64,000 nt of DNA from Hyphococcus aureus. GTDB lineage: Bacteria; Pseudomonadota; Alphaproteobacteria; Caulobacterales; Parvularculaceae. The notes below the pieces were generated by a model. The model did not search any database. It was not told the origin of the DNA and worked only from the letters and a program-made list of their open reading frames with translations. Shown piece by piece: positions 7,684 to 16,945 of this stretch. Position 1 is the first letter of the stretch; each line of letters begins with the position of its first letter. The DNA lies in the NCBI RefSeq assembly GCF_042643165.1, contig NZ_JBHRSH010000002.1, positions 682,001-746,000 of the forward strand. The letters run 5' to 3'. Made by a program: the position numbers and the translations under genes.

Positions 7684-10011
7684 TTATTCCATCAACGCCG
7701 GAACACTGGCGTCATCGCCACCATCTTTTGGCTTGTCAGCCTTTTCCGGGTCCGGAAGATATTCAAAGGCGAGCTTTGTCTTGTCTTTAGCGTCCACCAA
7801 CACGCGAACAATGCCCCCTTCTTTGAGGCTGCCGAAGAGGATTTCGTCGGCGATGGGCTTTTTCACATGTTCCTGAATGACGCGCGCAAGCGGCCGCGCG
7901 CCCATTTCATCGTCAAAGCCGCGCTCCGCAAGCCATCGTGTCGCTTCTTCGGAAAGCTCGAAGGTCACGCCGCGATCGGCGAGTTGCGCTTCCAGTTGCA
8001 GCACGAACTTTTCAACGATCCGGTTGATGATCGCCTGCGAGAGACCAGCGAACTGGATGACCGCATCGAGACGGTTGCGAAACTCCGGCGTGAACATCTT
8101 TTTGATGGCCGCTTCGGTTTCGTCCGTTTTCTTGCCGCCCGCAAACCCGATGGCGAATTTCGCCGCATCGGACGCGCCCGCATTCGTCGTCATGATGATG
8201 ATGACATTGCGGAAATCGACCTTGCGGCCATTGGCGTCGGTGAGCTGTCCGTTATCCATCACCTGCAACAAGATGTTGAAGATTTCCGGATGCGCTTTCT
8301 CGATTTCGTCGAGCAAGAGCACGCAATGGGGATGCTGGTCGATGGCGTCGGTCAAAAGACCGCCCTGATCGAAGCCGACATAGCCCGGCGGCGCGCCGAT
8401 TAGACGCGAAACCGTATGGCGCTCCATATACTCCGACATGTCGAAACGCACGAGCTCGACGCCCATCACGAGACCAAGCTGTTTTGCAACTTCGGTTTTG
8501 CCGACGCCGGTGGGGCCCGCAAAGAGATAGGAGCCGATCGGCTTTTCAGGTTCGCGAAGACCGGCCCGCGACAGCTTGATCGCCGCAGCGAGCTGGTCGA
8601 TCGCTTCATCCTGGCCATAGACCACGCGTCGCAGATCCTCGCCAAGTTTCTGCAAACGCTCGGTGTCGGATTTCGACACGGATTTCGGCGGGATGCGCGC
8701 CATTTTGGCGACGACTTCCTCGATCTCCGGTTCATCGATAAGTTTGACGCGCTTGTCCTCCGGGAACAGCATCTGCCGCGCGCCGGCCTCGTCGATCACA
8801 TCGATGGCTTTGTCGGGCAGCTTGCGGTCGGTCATGTATTTTGACGAAAGCTCCGCTGCGGCGATAATGGCCTCATCGGTATATTTAAGTTTGTGGTGCT
8901 CTTCGAAATAAGGCTTCAATCCCATAAGGATTTTCACCGTGTCGTCCTTTGTAGGTTCGACCACGTCGATTTTCTGGAACCGGCGCGCGAGCGCCCGGTC
9001 TTTTTCGAAATGCTGGCGGTATTCCTTGTAGGTCGTAGAGCCCATGCATCTGAGGGCGCCTGACTGCAAGGCAGGCTTCAGGAGGTTCGAGGCGTCCATA
9101 GCGCCGCCGGAGGTTGCGCCAGCGCCAATCACCGTATGAATCTCATCGATGAAAAGGATCGCGTCCTCATGGTCTTCAAGCTCTTTGAGAACCGCCTTGA
9201 TACGCTCCTCGAAATCGCCGCGATAGCGCGTGCCGGCAAGCAGCGCGCCCATATCGAGCGAATAGATCGTCGATTTGGCCAGCACTTCGGGCACATCCTC
9301 ATCAACAATTTTGAGGGCGAGCCCTTCTGCGATGGCGGTTTTGCCGACGCCCGGATCGCCGACGAGCAGCGGATTATTCTTGCGGCGGCGGCACAGAACC
9401 TGGATCGAGCGCTCCACTTCGGCGTCGCGACCGATCAGGGGATCGATCTTGCCGGAGCGCGCCTTGGCGTTGAGGTCGACGCAATAGGCTTCGAGCGCGC
9501 TTTCTTTCTGGTTCTGGCTGGCTTCAGCTTCCTCACTGACGCCGCGCGGCGATTTTGGCTGGCTCTCGCCGGGACGTTTGGCGATGCCATGGGAAATGTA
9601 ATTCACCGCGTCGAAGCGGCTCATATCCTGCGCCTGCAGGAAATGCGCAGCGTGGGACTCGCGTTCAGCGAAAAGCGCGACAAGCACATTGGCTCCGGTC
9701 ACTTCCTCACGGCCTGACGACTGAACGTGAATGACAGCACGCTGAATGACGCGCTGAAAGCTCGCCGTCGGTTTGGCCTGCTCGCCATTCTCAAGTTTCA
9801 AATTGGCGAGTTCATTTTCAATAAACTCGTAAAGCTGCCGGCGCAGCAGATCCACATCCACATTGCAGGCGCGCATGACAGCCGCGGCGTCGCGGTCGTC
9901 GGTGAGCGCGAGCAAAAGATGTTCAAGCGTCGCGAGCTCGTGGTCGCGCTCCGTCGCCAGCGCGATTGCGCTGTGCAGACATTCATCAAGACTCCGGCTG
10001 AACGACGCCAT
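7684..10011 (-). CDS. clpA: ATP-dependent Clp protease ATP-binding subunit ClpA
   Basis: 775 aa, full length for ClpA. It has a Clp N-domain (1-150), a first AAA module with Walker A GDPGVGKTA and Walker B ILFIDEIH, and a second with GPTGVGKTE and VLLLDEIEKAH. An IGF loop (KFAIGFAGG) that docks on ClpP and a C-terminal D2-small domain complete it. The hexamer unfolds substrates and feeds them to ClpP in the cytosol. The start is the ATG at 10011 with GGGAG upstream; an earlier in-frame ATG overlaps clpS and has no such site. It lies 5 bases after the clpS stop, the standard clpS-clpA pairing. It has a short charged C-terminal tail. Confidence 0.97.
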   Translation of the reverse strand: MASFSRSLDECLHSAIALATERDHELATLEHLLLALTDDRDAAAVMRACNVDVDLLRRQLYEFIENELANLKLENGEQAKPTASFQRVIQRAVIHVQSSGREEVTGANVLVALFAERESHAAHFLQAQDMSRFDAVNYISHGIAKRPGESQPKSPRGVSEEAEASQNQKESALEAYCVDLNAKARSGKIDPLIGRDAEVERSIQVLCRRRKNNPLLVGDPGVGKTAIAEGLALKIVDEDVPEVLAKSTIYSLDMGALLAGTRYRGDFEERIKAVLKELEDHEDAILFIDEIHTVIGAGATSGGAMDASNLLKPALQSGALRCMGSTTYKEYRQHFEKDRALARRFQKIDVVEPTKDDTVKILMGLKPYFEEHHKLKYTDEAIIAAAELSSKYMTDRKLPDKAIDVIDEAGARQMLFPEDKRVKLIDEPEIEEVVAKMARIPPKSVSKSDTERLQKLGEDLRRVVYGQDEAIDQLAAAIKLSRAGLREPEKPIGSYLFAGPTGVGKTEVAKQLGLVMGVELVRFDMSEYMERHTVSRLIGAPPGYVGFDQGGLLTDAIDQHPHCVLLLDEIEKAHPEIFNILLQVMDNGQLTDANGRKVDFRNVIIIMTTNAGASDAAKFAIGFAGGKKTDETEAAIKKMFTPEFRNRLDAVIQFAGLSQAIINRIVEKFVLQLEAQLADRGVTFELSEEATRWLAERGFDDEMGARPLARVIQEHVKKPIADEILFGSLKEGGIVRVLVDAKDKTKLAFEYLPDPEKADKPKDGGDDASVPALME

Positions 10012-10016
10012 AAGGC

Positions 10017-10370
10017 TTACTCCCGTTCCATAGTACATTGCAGCGGATGCTGGTTGCGGCGCGACAGCTCCATCACCTGCGCCACTTTGGTCTCCGCAAT
10101 TTCATAAGTATACACGCCGCAGACGCCGATGCCGGACTGATGCACATGCATCATGATACGCACCGCGTCCTCGGCGTCTTTCTTGAAAACAGCCTGAAGC
10201 AGCCAGACGACAAATTCCTGGGGGGTGTAATCGTCATTGAGCAGGAGGACCTTGTAAAGCGAAGGCCGCTTGGTTTTGGGCGCTGTCTTGGTGACAACCC
10301 CAATACCCTGCCCGGGCCCGCCATTATCGCCGTTCCCGTTCTCCTGATCGTTTTCGTTGTCTTCAGCCAT
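10017..10370 (-). CDS. clpS: ATP-dependent Clp protease adaptor ClpS
   Basis: 117 aa. The core has the N-degron pocket signature: LLLNDDYTPQEFV, the MMHVHQSGIGVCG loop and YEIAETKV. ClpS delivers proteins with bulky hydrophobic N-terminal residues to ClpA. The first 30 residues are an acidic, Asn/Gly-rich extension, presumably flexible and needed for delivery to ClpA. It lies immediately upstream of clpA and is co-transcribed with it. Confidence 0.97.
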   Translation of the reverse strand: MAEDNENDQENGNGDNGGPGQGIGVVTKTAPKTKRPSLYKVLLLNDDYTPQEFVVWLLQAVFKKDAEDAVRIMMHVHQSGIGVCGVYTYEIAETKVAQVMELSRRNQHPLQCTMERE

Positions 10371-10508
10371 AGTCGCCTTAGTTTCCTCGCGTCAGCGGAG
10401 CTTGGCAACCGCCATTACCGCACCGCACTATTAGATAAGTAATCCCTTCCCGTTGAAAAGAAGCAAATTTTTCCCGAGGCCGATAAAATTCATGGTTAGA
10501 AAATCGGC

Positions 10509-10544
10509 AAAAAAAAGAGCCCGGCGATACGCACCGGGCTCTTT
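10509..10544 (-). terminator. Terminator of the phasin gene (-)
   Basis: Read on the minus strand, an 11-bp stem AAAGAGCCCGG/CCGGGCTCTTT (10514-10544, 9-base loop) runs into eight T (complement of A8 at 10509-10516). It lies 37 bases after the phasin stop. Confidence 0.88.
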
Positions 10545-10580
10545 CACGCAACAGTGATACGCGGAACTGTTACTGAAACC

Positions 10581-11015
10581 TTACGGACGGAAGGACTGAA
10601 TTTTCTCAACAAGCGCGGAATAGCGCTCGGTGAGCGGCTCAACCGTGTCTTTCGCGGTCGACGCCCAGATATCAGCCACCTTGTTGATTTGGCCGAGATT
10701 TTTCTCAACGGACGTCTTCATGAAGTCGTTGTTGAGTTCGATCGCTTCTTGCAGCGTTTTCGCGGCGGAGGCCGCTTTAGCAGTCGCGACAGTATCTTCG
10801 AAAGCCGCTTTGGAGAACGATGCGCTCTCGCTGGTCAGCGTTTCAAGGCCTTTCGTGAAAGCGCCAGCCGACGCCATCAGGGCGTTCAGCGACTCTTTCT
10901 GGAAATCAGCGAAAGTCGACATGCCTTCCGCGAATTTTTCATAGCCTTCCTTGAACGAATCAGGACCGAAGGCCTTCATGTCGAACGCATCAGCGGCGGT
11001 TTTGGCAGTAGCCAT
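10581..11015 (-). CDS. Phasin family protein
   Basis: 144 aa, almost wholly alpha-helical and Ala-rich, with the phasin core FADFQKESLNALMASAGAFTKG and long amphipathic helices, no signal peptide and no Cys. Phasins coat polyhydroxyalkanoate granules and set their number and size. The length and sequence fit the short alphaproteobacterial phasin_2 type. It stands alone between a strong terminator and a 320-base upstream region that holds a matched pair of inverted 15-base sites, likely operators for a PhaR-type repressor. No PHA synthase gene is in the window. Confidence 0.88.
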   Translation of the reverse strand: MATAKTAADAFDMKAFGPDSFKEGYEKFAEGMSTFADFQKESLNALMASAGAFTKGLETLTSESASFSKAAFEDTVATAKAASAAKTLQEAIELNNDFMKTSVEKNLGQINKVADIWASTAKDTVEPLTERYSALVEKIQSFRP

Positions 11016-11081
11016 AATAGTCTCCCTGGGAATCAGAGCTAAAAGCTTGATTCAATTGCATATAGGGCGAAAACCGCCCTC

Positions 11082-11096
11082 TTGTGCAGCGCAACA
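11082..11096 (-). promoter_or_regulatory. Candidate PhaR-type operator, copy 1
   Basis: TTGTGCAGCGCAACA lies 67-81 bases upstream of the phasin ATG. Its reverse complement matches copy 2 (11130-11144) at 14 of 15 bases. The GCA/TGC content fits the TGC-rich sites reported for PhaR repressors of alphaproteobacteria; the assignment to PhaR is an inference. Confidence 0.5.
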
Positions 11097-11129
11097 TAGT
11101 GATGGCCGCGCCGGTGGTCAAGATGTTTT

Positions 11130-11144
11130 TGTTGCACTGCACAA
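11130..11144 (+). promoter_or_regulatory. Candidate PhaR-type operator, copy 2
   Basis: TGTTGCACTGCACAA is an inverted copy of the site at 11082-11096, with centres 48 bases apart. The pair could bind one repressor dimer each or support looping at the phasin promoter. Confidence 0.5.
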
Positions 11145-11366
11145 TTTATTTGAGCCAGATTAGTAAAACTTTCGTTAACGCTCCGTTTACCGCGTTGCAC
11201 GATCATCCGTCTCGCCGCGAAACACGCGGCACAGGGATTGCTCCACGGAGGGAACGGCCAGGACGTTTCCCGACCGGGGAGATTTTAGGGCGAATAACGC
11301 TGATTTTTCGGGGGCCGGCGTCCTCCGTATATTGAAATGCGTTTTGATATGGGCGAGGCTCGTTGC

Positions 11367-12746
11367 ATGTTCATGGGGTTGCGTAGCGTATCGATTTGGG
11401 TCGCAGCGCTGTTTCTAGCGCTGATGGGGATATCGCCGGCTGCGGCGAATTCTAAGTATGCCGCTTACGTTGTTCACGCCGATTCTGGTGATGTCCTATT
11501 TGACCGCTATTCGACAGATTATCGCTACCCCGCCTCCTTAACCAAGATGATGACCCTCTATCTCCTGTTCGATGAACTGGAGGCGGGACGGCTCACGCTC
11601 GATTCCAAAATCACGATTTCCGCCCACGCTGCCGGCCAGCCGCCGTCAAAGCTGGGCATCACCAGCGGCTCAACCATCGACGTTGAAACCGCAATCCAGG
11701 CCCTGGTGGTGAAATCCGCCAACGACGTCGCCGCCGCTGTCGGCGAACAGATTTCCGGCTCCGAATGGCGCTTCGCCAAGAAAATGACCGAAAGAGCACG
11801 CGAGCTCGGCATGCGGCGGACAACCTTCCGCAACGCCTCCGGCCTGCCTAACTCGAAACAGGTCACGACGGCGCAGGACATGGCGACGCTCGGCCGGCGC
11901 CTGATGCAGGATCACGAAAAATATTTCCATTATTTTTCTTTCCAGAGCTTCGTTTGGAACGGCCGCACCTACACGACCCATAACGCGCTGGTGAAAACCT
12001 TCGATGGCGCGGACGGCCTGAAAACCGGCTACACCCGCCGCTCCGGCTTCAACCTCGCCACCTCCGCAACCCGCGACGGCAACCGCCTGATCGGCGTCGT
12101 TCTTGGCGGCCGCTCATCGCGCACCCGCGACGCCCATATGCGCCTCATCCTCGACAATGCTTTCGCGCAGATCGACAAGAAGCCCACCCTGATCGCGTCT
12201 CTTTACCGGAGCACGCCCGCGCCGCGCCTCAAGCCGACCTTGGTCGCCGCAATGGCCGCCAGCGAAGCCGCGCCCACTATTGCCGCCAATGAAGAGTTGC
12301 GCGCGGAAATCATGACCGCCGCGGCGACCATGAAGACCGCGCCGGACGGCGCCGACGGCATCGGCGTTTTGATCGCGCAAGCCGATCCGGACGATTTCAA
12401 CGAATTCGAACTGAACCGCCTCGCTTCGCTTTCCACCGATGACGGGATGCTCGGCCAGGGGGACTTTGACGAGAACCCCGCCGGCGTTTCCTGGGGCGTG
12501 CAGATCGGCGCCTATTCCACCAAGGATATGGCGCAAAAAGAGCTCGAAGCGGCCGTCAAGAAATCCGGCATGGCGTCGCCTGCCCGCGTGGTGCTGCCGA
12601 CGCCCATGGAAAGCGGCAAGACCCTCTATCGAGCCCGGATTGTAAAGCTCACGGAAATCGAAGCCGCCGCGACCTGTGAAACGCTGAAAGACAAGAAGCT
12701 GACTTGTTTCGTCGTTTCCGACGGCGGCGCGGTTGTCGCCAACTAG
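11367..12746 (+). CDS. D-alanyl-D-alanine carboxypeptidase (S11) with SPOR domain
   Basis: 459 aa. A signal peptide runs to about residue 27 (SPAAA-NS). The penicillin-binding motifs are complete: SLTK with nucleophile Ser57/Lys60, SAN at 117-119 and KTG at 219-221. A variable linker follows, then a SPOR domain (about 378-455, WGVQIGAYSTKDMAQKEL ... FVVSDG). The family trims the terminal D-Ala from peptidoglycan stem peptides in the periplasm; SPOR binds denuded glycan at division sites. The start at 11367 is preferred because GAGG lies 8 bases upstream; an in-frame ATG at 11337 has no ribosome site. Its stop overlaps the phytase stop on the other strand as CTAG. Confidence 0.92.
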   Translation: MFMGLRSVSIWVAALFLALMGISPAAANSKYAAYVVHADSGDVLFDRYSTDYRYPASLTKMMTLYLLFDELEAGRLTLDSKITISAHAAGQPPSKLGITSGSTIDVETAIQALVVKSANDVAAAVGEQISGSEWRFAKKMTERARELGMRRTTFRNASGLPNSKQVTTAQDMATLGRRLMQDHEKYFHYFSFQSFVWNGRTYTTHNALVKTFDGADGLKTGYTRRSGFNLATSATRDGNRLIGVVLGGRSSRTRDAHMRLILDNAFAQIDKKPTLIASLYRSTPAPRLKPTLVAAMAASEAAPTIAANEELRAEIMTAAATMKTAPDGADGIGVLIAQADPDDFNEFELNRLASLSTDDGMLGQGDFDENPAGVSWGVQIGAYSTKDMAQKELEAAVKKSGMASPARVVLPTPMESGKTLYRARIVKLTEIEAAATCETLKDKKLTCFVVSDGGAVVAN

Positions 12747-13777
12747 TCTGTCTGGCTTTCCGCCTGGGCAGCCTCGATCAGAGCCTCGATCCCGCGCCAA
12801 TCTACAATCTTGAAGTTCTGCGGCGAGCCTTTCGGCGCATTGAACCCGTCCTGCGCAATGAACAGGCCAGCAGGGAATTCATCGCCAAGACTGGCCGAGA
12901 CGGCCTCAATGCCATCCGTTTCCTCGGAGCCATCGATCGCATCACCGGCACTCACCGAAAAGCGCGTGATGAATTCATTGTCGCCCTCGCGAGCGTAAAC
13001 TGCGTAGCTGTTGTTGCCTTGCGATGAAGCCAGAAGATAGCCCGTCTGCGACCCGGTCTTGTAAAGCGCAAGACCTTCCACGTCAGCCTTGACGCCACTC
13101 GCGCCGGCCACTTCGTCGATCAGCCCCGGCGCTGCAAACTGAGCGCCGTCAAAACCGGTTTTCCAGACGCCGCGATTTTCCTCGCCGATATAAAGAACGC
13201 CCGCATCGTCATCGAAGACGCAACCTTCGAGCTGGCTTTCAAGTTTCAGCCGCGCCGCCTCTTCGCCGCCGCCCGGCCCGGCGAGACGATAAGCGATAAG
13301 ATCACCGGTCTTGTAAGCGACAAACGCAAAGACATCGCCGCCCCACGCGCCCATGCACAGCCCGTAAGGCTCATCGAGAAGCGACGGAAACGAGCCGCTC
13401 TCGGCAACCGCGCCATCGTCAATAGTGAACAACGTGACTGAATTATTGGTGCGGTTCGACGCAGCCGCGATATCGCCTTGCCATCCGTCAATCGTGACAT
13501 TCTGGCGAAGATCCACATTGTTCAATTCACCCGACGGCAGGAATTGCATCACAGCGCCAGTGAGATCGTAAACATATAGCCCGGCCTGTTTGTCAGTGCC
13601 GAGTATAAGGCTCGCCGACGGATCGGCGGCGTTCACCCAGATCGCCGGATCGTCCGCCGCATCGTCAGAAGATTTCACCGGCGCCGTTTCATGAGCGGCG
13701 AAAACAAATGGCGTTTGCGGCGCAGAGGCGCATGCGGCGGCGAAAACAACAATCGACAGGCTGGCGGCGGTTCTCAT
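12743..13777 (-). CDS. Beta-propeller phytase (3-phytase family) lipoprotein
   Basis: 344 aa. The N terminus is a signal with a lipobox-like end (VVFAAAC-AS), suggesting an outer-membrane or periplasmic lipoprotein. The body matches the BPP family: SDDAADDPAIWVN near residue 36, ILGTDKQAGLYVYDL, NNVDLRQN, DEPYGLCM, EENRGVWKT, DVEGLALY and NNSYAVYARE. These blocks carry the acidic Ca-binding residues of the six-bladed propeller. It removes phosphate from phytate outside the cytoplasm. An AGGAAGG ribosome site lies about 7 bases before the ATG. It is downstream of the TonB receptor on the same strand, separated by a terminator-like hairpin. Confidence 0.9.
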   Translation of the reverse strand: MRTAASLSIVVFAAACASAPQTPFVFAAHETAPVKSSDDAADDPAIWVNAADPSASLILGTDKQAGLYVYDLTGAVMQFLPSGELNNVDLRQNVTIDGWQGDIAAASNRTNNSVTLFTIDDGAVAESGSFPSLLDEPYGLCMGAWGGDVFAFVAYKTGDLIAYRLAGPGGGEEAARLKLESQLEGCVFDDDAGVLYIGEENRGVWKTGFDGAQFAAPGLIDEVAGASGVKADVEGLALYKTGSQTGYLLASSQGNNSYAVYAREGDNEFITRFSVSAGDAIDGSEETDGIEAVSASLGDEFPAGLFIAQDGFNAPKGSPQNFKIVDWRGIEALIEAAQAESQTD

Positions 13778-13791
13778 CAGTGACCTTCCTG

Positions 13792-13832
13792 AAAAAACAA
13801 ACGGCGGCGGACCTTATACGCGGCCGCCGCCG
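13792..13832 (-). terminator. Terminator-like hairpin between receptor and phytase (-)
   Basis: On the minus strand a 9-bp stem CGGCGGCGG/CCGCCGCCG (13802-13832, 13-base loop) is followed by TTTGTTTTTT. It ends only 15 bases before the phytase ATG, so it can end the receptor transcript or let a fraction read through. Confidence 0.65.
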
Positions 13833-13884
13833 CTACTCAACACTTCCTCTTTTGCGGGGACTAACGCAAAACGCAGAGGAAACT

Positions 13885-16875
13885 CTAGTATTTGAATGAC
13901 ACGCCGAACTTCGCCGACCAACCATATTCCTCATATTGAGAGTTCAGCTTGCCATAAGCGGGGCTGCGCACGAACGCCACGAACGGTTCGTTGTTGACGT
14001 TCTTGAACTCGGTGAAGAACTGGAACTGGTCCGTCACGCGGTATTTCGCAGAAATGTCGATCTGCAAATGGTCATCGACAATACGGTCGATATCCTGGCC
14101 AGTTTCATCTTCCTGAAGCGCCAGCTCATCAAGATACTCGTCGCGATAGGTGGCCGCGAAGCGAATGTCGATGGGTCCCTTTTCATAGCCGAGAATACCG
14201 GTGGCCACATGGTCGGACTGACCCGGAATGCTGATCTTGCGGCCGTCAATAAGCGTCGCCTCGCTGTCAACAAAGGTGTAGTTGGCGCCGATGATGAAGC
14301 CGTCCAATGGGCCCGGCAAAAAGTCCAGCGGCTGCTGGTAGTTCAGCTCTATGCCGAAGATGGATGCATCAGGTACGTTAACATACGTTTCCACTTGATC
14401 GAAGCGGACGCCAAAAAATTCGCCTGAAGCGTTAACGGCTGTAATCAGGTTGGAAATATCCTTGTAGAAGACGCCGGCGGACAGAACCGACTTGTTGCCG
14501 GGATACCATTCAAGCGATGCATCGAAATTGTGCGCCTGCTGGCGTTCGAGATCGGGATTACCAGCCTCGCCTTCGCGTTCGACTGCCACCACATCGTTAA
14601 TGTCATCACCATCAAGCTCACCGCCTTCTTCAACGAGGATACGCGGCGCCGCCTGCTCCAGATTCGGGCGAACGATTGTCTTGTAGTAGCCGAGCCGGAA
14701 AACGACCTCATCAGTCACATCGTAGCGAATGTTCACGCTTGGCAGCCAGTCCGTGTAGGACTTGTTCACATCGACGGCCTGCGCATAGACCCGCGCAACC
14801 TCAAGCGCCGTGACGTCATCACCGCCATCATATTCAAATTCGAAGTCTTCCGCAGCCAGATCGCCGACGGGCGCCGTCGGGATGACGGTTTCCGGATCAA
14901 GCGAGCCGGTGACGTCGCCGGCAAGCTCGGCCTCAAATTCCTGCAGGGCGAGGTTGAAACCGCTGGCGTCATATTCCGTGTGCTCAACCCGCACGCCGGC
15001 GACGACGCTGACATTGCCGAACTGACGCTGCGCCATCACATATCCGGCGTAGACGTCTTCGTTCGCTATATAGTTCGCGCCTGTGGATTCGAGGGCCGTA
15101 TCGATTTCGTTTAGTTCGAACATGTCGATGTTCGAGAAGAAGAAATCGCGCAACGTATCGGCGCCGACTACAGGATTGATGCGGTCAAGGTCATAGTCGA
15201 CCGCGTTCACGAATGGCGTCAACAACAGATCGTCATCGCCATCCCAGCCATCGTAGATCTCAAGATCGAGATCGTAGGATTTTTCACGCAGGCGAACCTT
15301 GCCGCCGGTTTTGATGTAACCGGGCGCGCCAAACAGATCGAGGTCAACTTTCAAATTCGCCTGAAACGCCAGTTCGTCGTCTTTCGCGATGCCGTTGGTG
15401 CGTTCGACAGCGTCGAATTCATAATTTTCAGGATCGAAATAGGCTGCTTCAGCGTCCGCATCCGGGAAAGCGAGCGAAGGAAGAAGGGTGTCGGAAATGT
15501 TTACGCCGAACAGGCCCTCTTCAAATTCGCCGCGGAAACCGGCGTCCAGACGCTCCGGCTCGCTTTCCTCCGCATAGGAGTAGGAACCCGCGATATCGAA
15601 GGTGACCGCATCCTTGGAGAACTCACCGCCGCCAACAAAAGAGTAGATCAACTGATCTTCATAGCGATCCTTGATGTCGCGATCGACTTCAAACGGATCG
15701 TCATCAGCCGCGTCAAACACGGCGACGTCGCCGCTGCTGTTAGCATCATCAAATGACGGATCGCCAAATTTGTTTTCGACGCGGCTGCGGAATTCCTGGT
15801 CGGAAAAGTCAGAATACAGCCCGTGTGCGTAAAGAACGAGATTATCGTTCGCCTGAAAATCAAGGTTCAACGCGGCGGAGAACCGTTCACGCGTCACCTG
15901 ATAGTCGCGCAGCTCAAGTTCTTCCGGGTAGATAACGGCTTCGTCGAGAATCCACTCGCCGTCATTTTCGATATTTTCAGATCCGAATTTACGCTTCTGC
16001 CAGGCGGCGGTCGCCGCGACGCCGAGGCGGCCGTCGAGGAAATTGTTCGCAAAAGCGCCCGAATAGCGCTGGCCGAACTCATCCACCTGATTGGTGTAAA
16101 TCCCGGCGGCCTTAAGTTTCAGGAACAAATCCTTCTGATCGAGACCGGACAGGGTCGAGATCTCGACATTGCCGCCAATGGAGTCGCCATCCACATCCGG
16201 CGTCAGCGACTTCGTGATCGTGATGCTGGAAAGGATGTCGCTGTCGATCACATCGAGCGGAACTTGGCGCTGATCGGAGTCGGGTGACGTCAGGCGCACG
16301 CCGTTGATGGTCGTCGTCACAAAATTCGGATTGGCGCCGCGGATGGAGACGTAGCGCCCCTCGCCTTGATCATTCTGGATGTTGACGCCTACGGCGCGGC
16401 GGGCGGCCTCGGCGACGTTCTCATCGGGAAGCTGGCCGATAGCGTCTGCGGAAAGAACCGTGATAACCTTGTCTGAGGCTTTTTGCTGGCTCAGCGCTGA
16501 GTTGAGCGCGCCGCGCTGACCGACAACGAGGACGTTGTCGATAACGTCGACATCTTCACCGAGCGAAATGTTCTGGCGCACAACCGCATCTTCACTTGGC
16601 ACCGAAACGCTGATTGATTCTGACGCCGCCCCCACATAGGTCACAACCAGCGTATAATTTCCCGCCGGCACATTGCTGAGTCGGTATTGGCCGGCGCGAT
16701 CCGTCGATACGGAAGCGCCGGTTTCCGCGATGCGCACCACGGCGCCTTCGAGCGAAACAGACTGGCTCTGGTCGCTGACGCGGCCTTCAATAACACCTGC
16801 AAGCGCGGGAAGCGGTGCAGCGGCGACAACAGCAAGAACGGAGACCGCCGAAGCGGACAGGAGAGAACGGTTCAT
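13885..16875 (-). CDS. TonB-dependent receptor with carboxypeptidase-like N-terminal domain
   Basis: 996 aa from the ATG at 16875. A signal peptide ends near residue 26 (APLPALA-GV). Residues 27-105 are a CarboxypepD_reg-like Ig fold (GRVSDQSQSVSLEGAVVRI ... GNYTLVVTYVG). The plug follows (DVIDNVLVVGQRGAL, ISIRGANPNFVTTTINGVRL), then a 22-strand-type barrel ending in an aromatic residue (KFGVSFKY). It imports a large or scarce ligand across the outer membrane using TonB. Gene neighbourhood with phytase and a Pho box 82 bases upstream of the ATG point to phytate or an inositol phosphate as ligand; this is inference. Confidence 0.93.
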   Translation of the reverse strand: MNRSLLSASAVSVLAVVAAAPLPALAGVIEGRVSDQSQSVSLEGAVVRIAETGASVSTDRAGQYRLSNVPAGNYTLVVTYVGAASESISVSVPSEDAVVRQNISLGEDVDVIDNVLVVGQRGALNSALSQQKASDKVITVLSADAIGQLPDENVAEAARRAVGVNIQNDQGEGRYVSIRGANPNFVTTTINGVRLTSPDSDQRQVPLDVIDSDILSSITITKSLTPDVDGDSIGGNVEISTLSGLDQKDLFLKLKAAGIYTNQVDEFGQRYSGAFANNFLDGRLGVAATAAWQKRKFGSENIENDGEWILDEAVIYPEELELRDYQVTRERFSAALNLDFQANDNLVLYAHGLYSDFSDQEFRSRVENKFGDPSFDDANSSGDVAVFDAADDDPFEVDRDIKDRYEDQLIYSFVGGGEFSKDAVTFDIAGSYSYAEESEPERLDAGFRGEFEEGLFGVNISDTLLPSLAFPDADAEAAYFDPENYEFDAVERTNGIAKDDELAFQANLKVDLDLFGAPGYIKTGGKVRLREKSYDLDLEIYDGWDGDDDLLLTPFVNAVDYDLDRINPVVGADTLRDFFFSNIDMFELNEIDTALESTGANYIANEDVYAGYVMAQRQFGNVSVVAGVRVEHTEYDASGFNLALQEFEAELAGDVTGSLDPETVIPTAPVGDLAAEDFEFEYDGGDDVTALEVARVYAQAVDVNKSYTDWLPSVNIRYDVTDEVVFRLGYYKTIVRPNLEQAAPRILVEEGGELDGDDINDVVAVEREGEAGNPDLERQQAHNFDASLEWYPGNKSVLSAGVFYKDISNLITAVNASGEFFGVRFDQVETYVNVPDASIFGIELNYQQPLDFLPGPLDGFIIGANYTFVDSEATLIDGRKISIPGQSDHVATGILGYEKGPIDIRFAATYRDEYLDELALQEDETGQDIDRIVDDHLQIDISAKYRVTDQFQFFTEFKNVNNEPFVAFVRSPAYGKLNSQYEEYGWSAKFGVSFKY

Positions 16876-16945
16876 AAAAGCCCCACCAAAAACTGCCGTC
16901 AAAAACTGACGACAAAAATGAATGGAGGGGCCATGCCTCTGCTTT

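Larger units (their letters stand above)
11016..11336. other. Divergent intergenic region, phasin / dacA-like
   Basis: 321 bases with no gene I can support. Toward the phasin side lie two inverted copies of a 15-base GCA/TGC-rich sequence, annotated separately. The remainder is a mixed region with a TTAAC half-site near 11175 and no clear promoter consensus for the carboxypeptidase gene. Confidence 0.6.
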
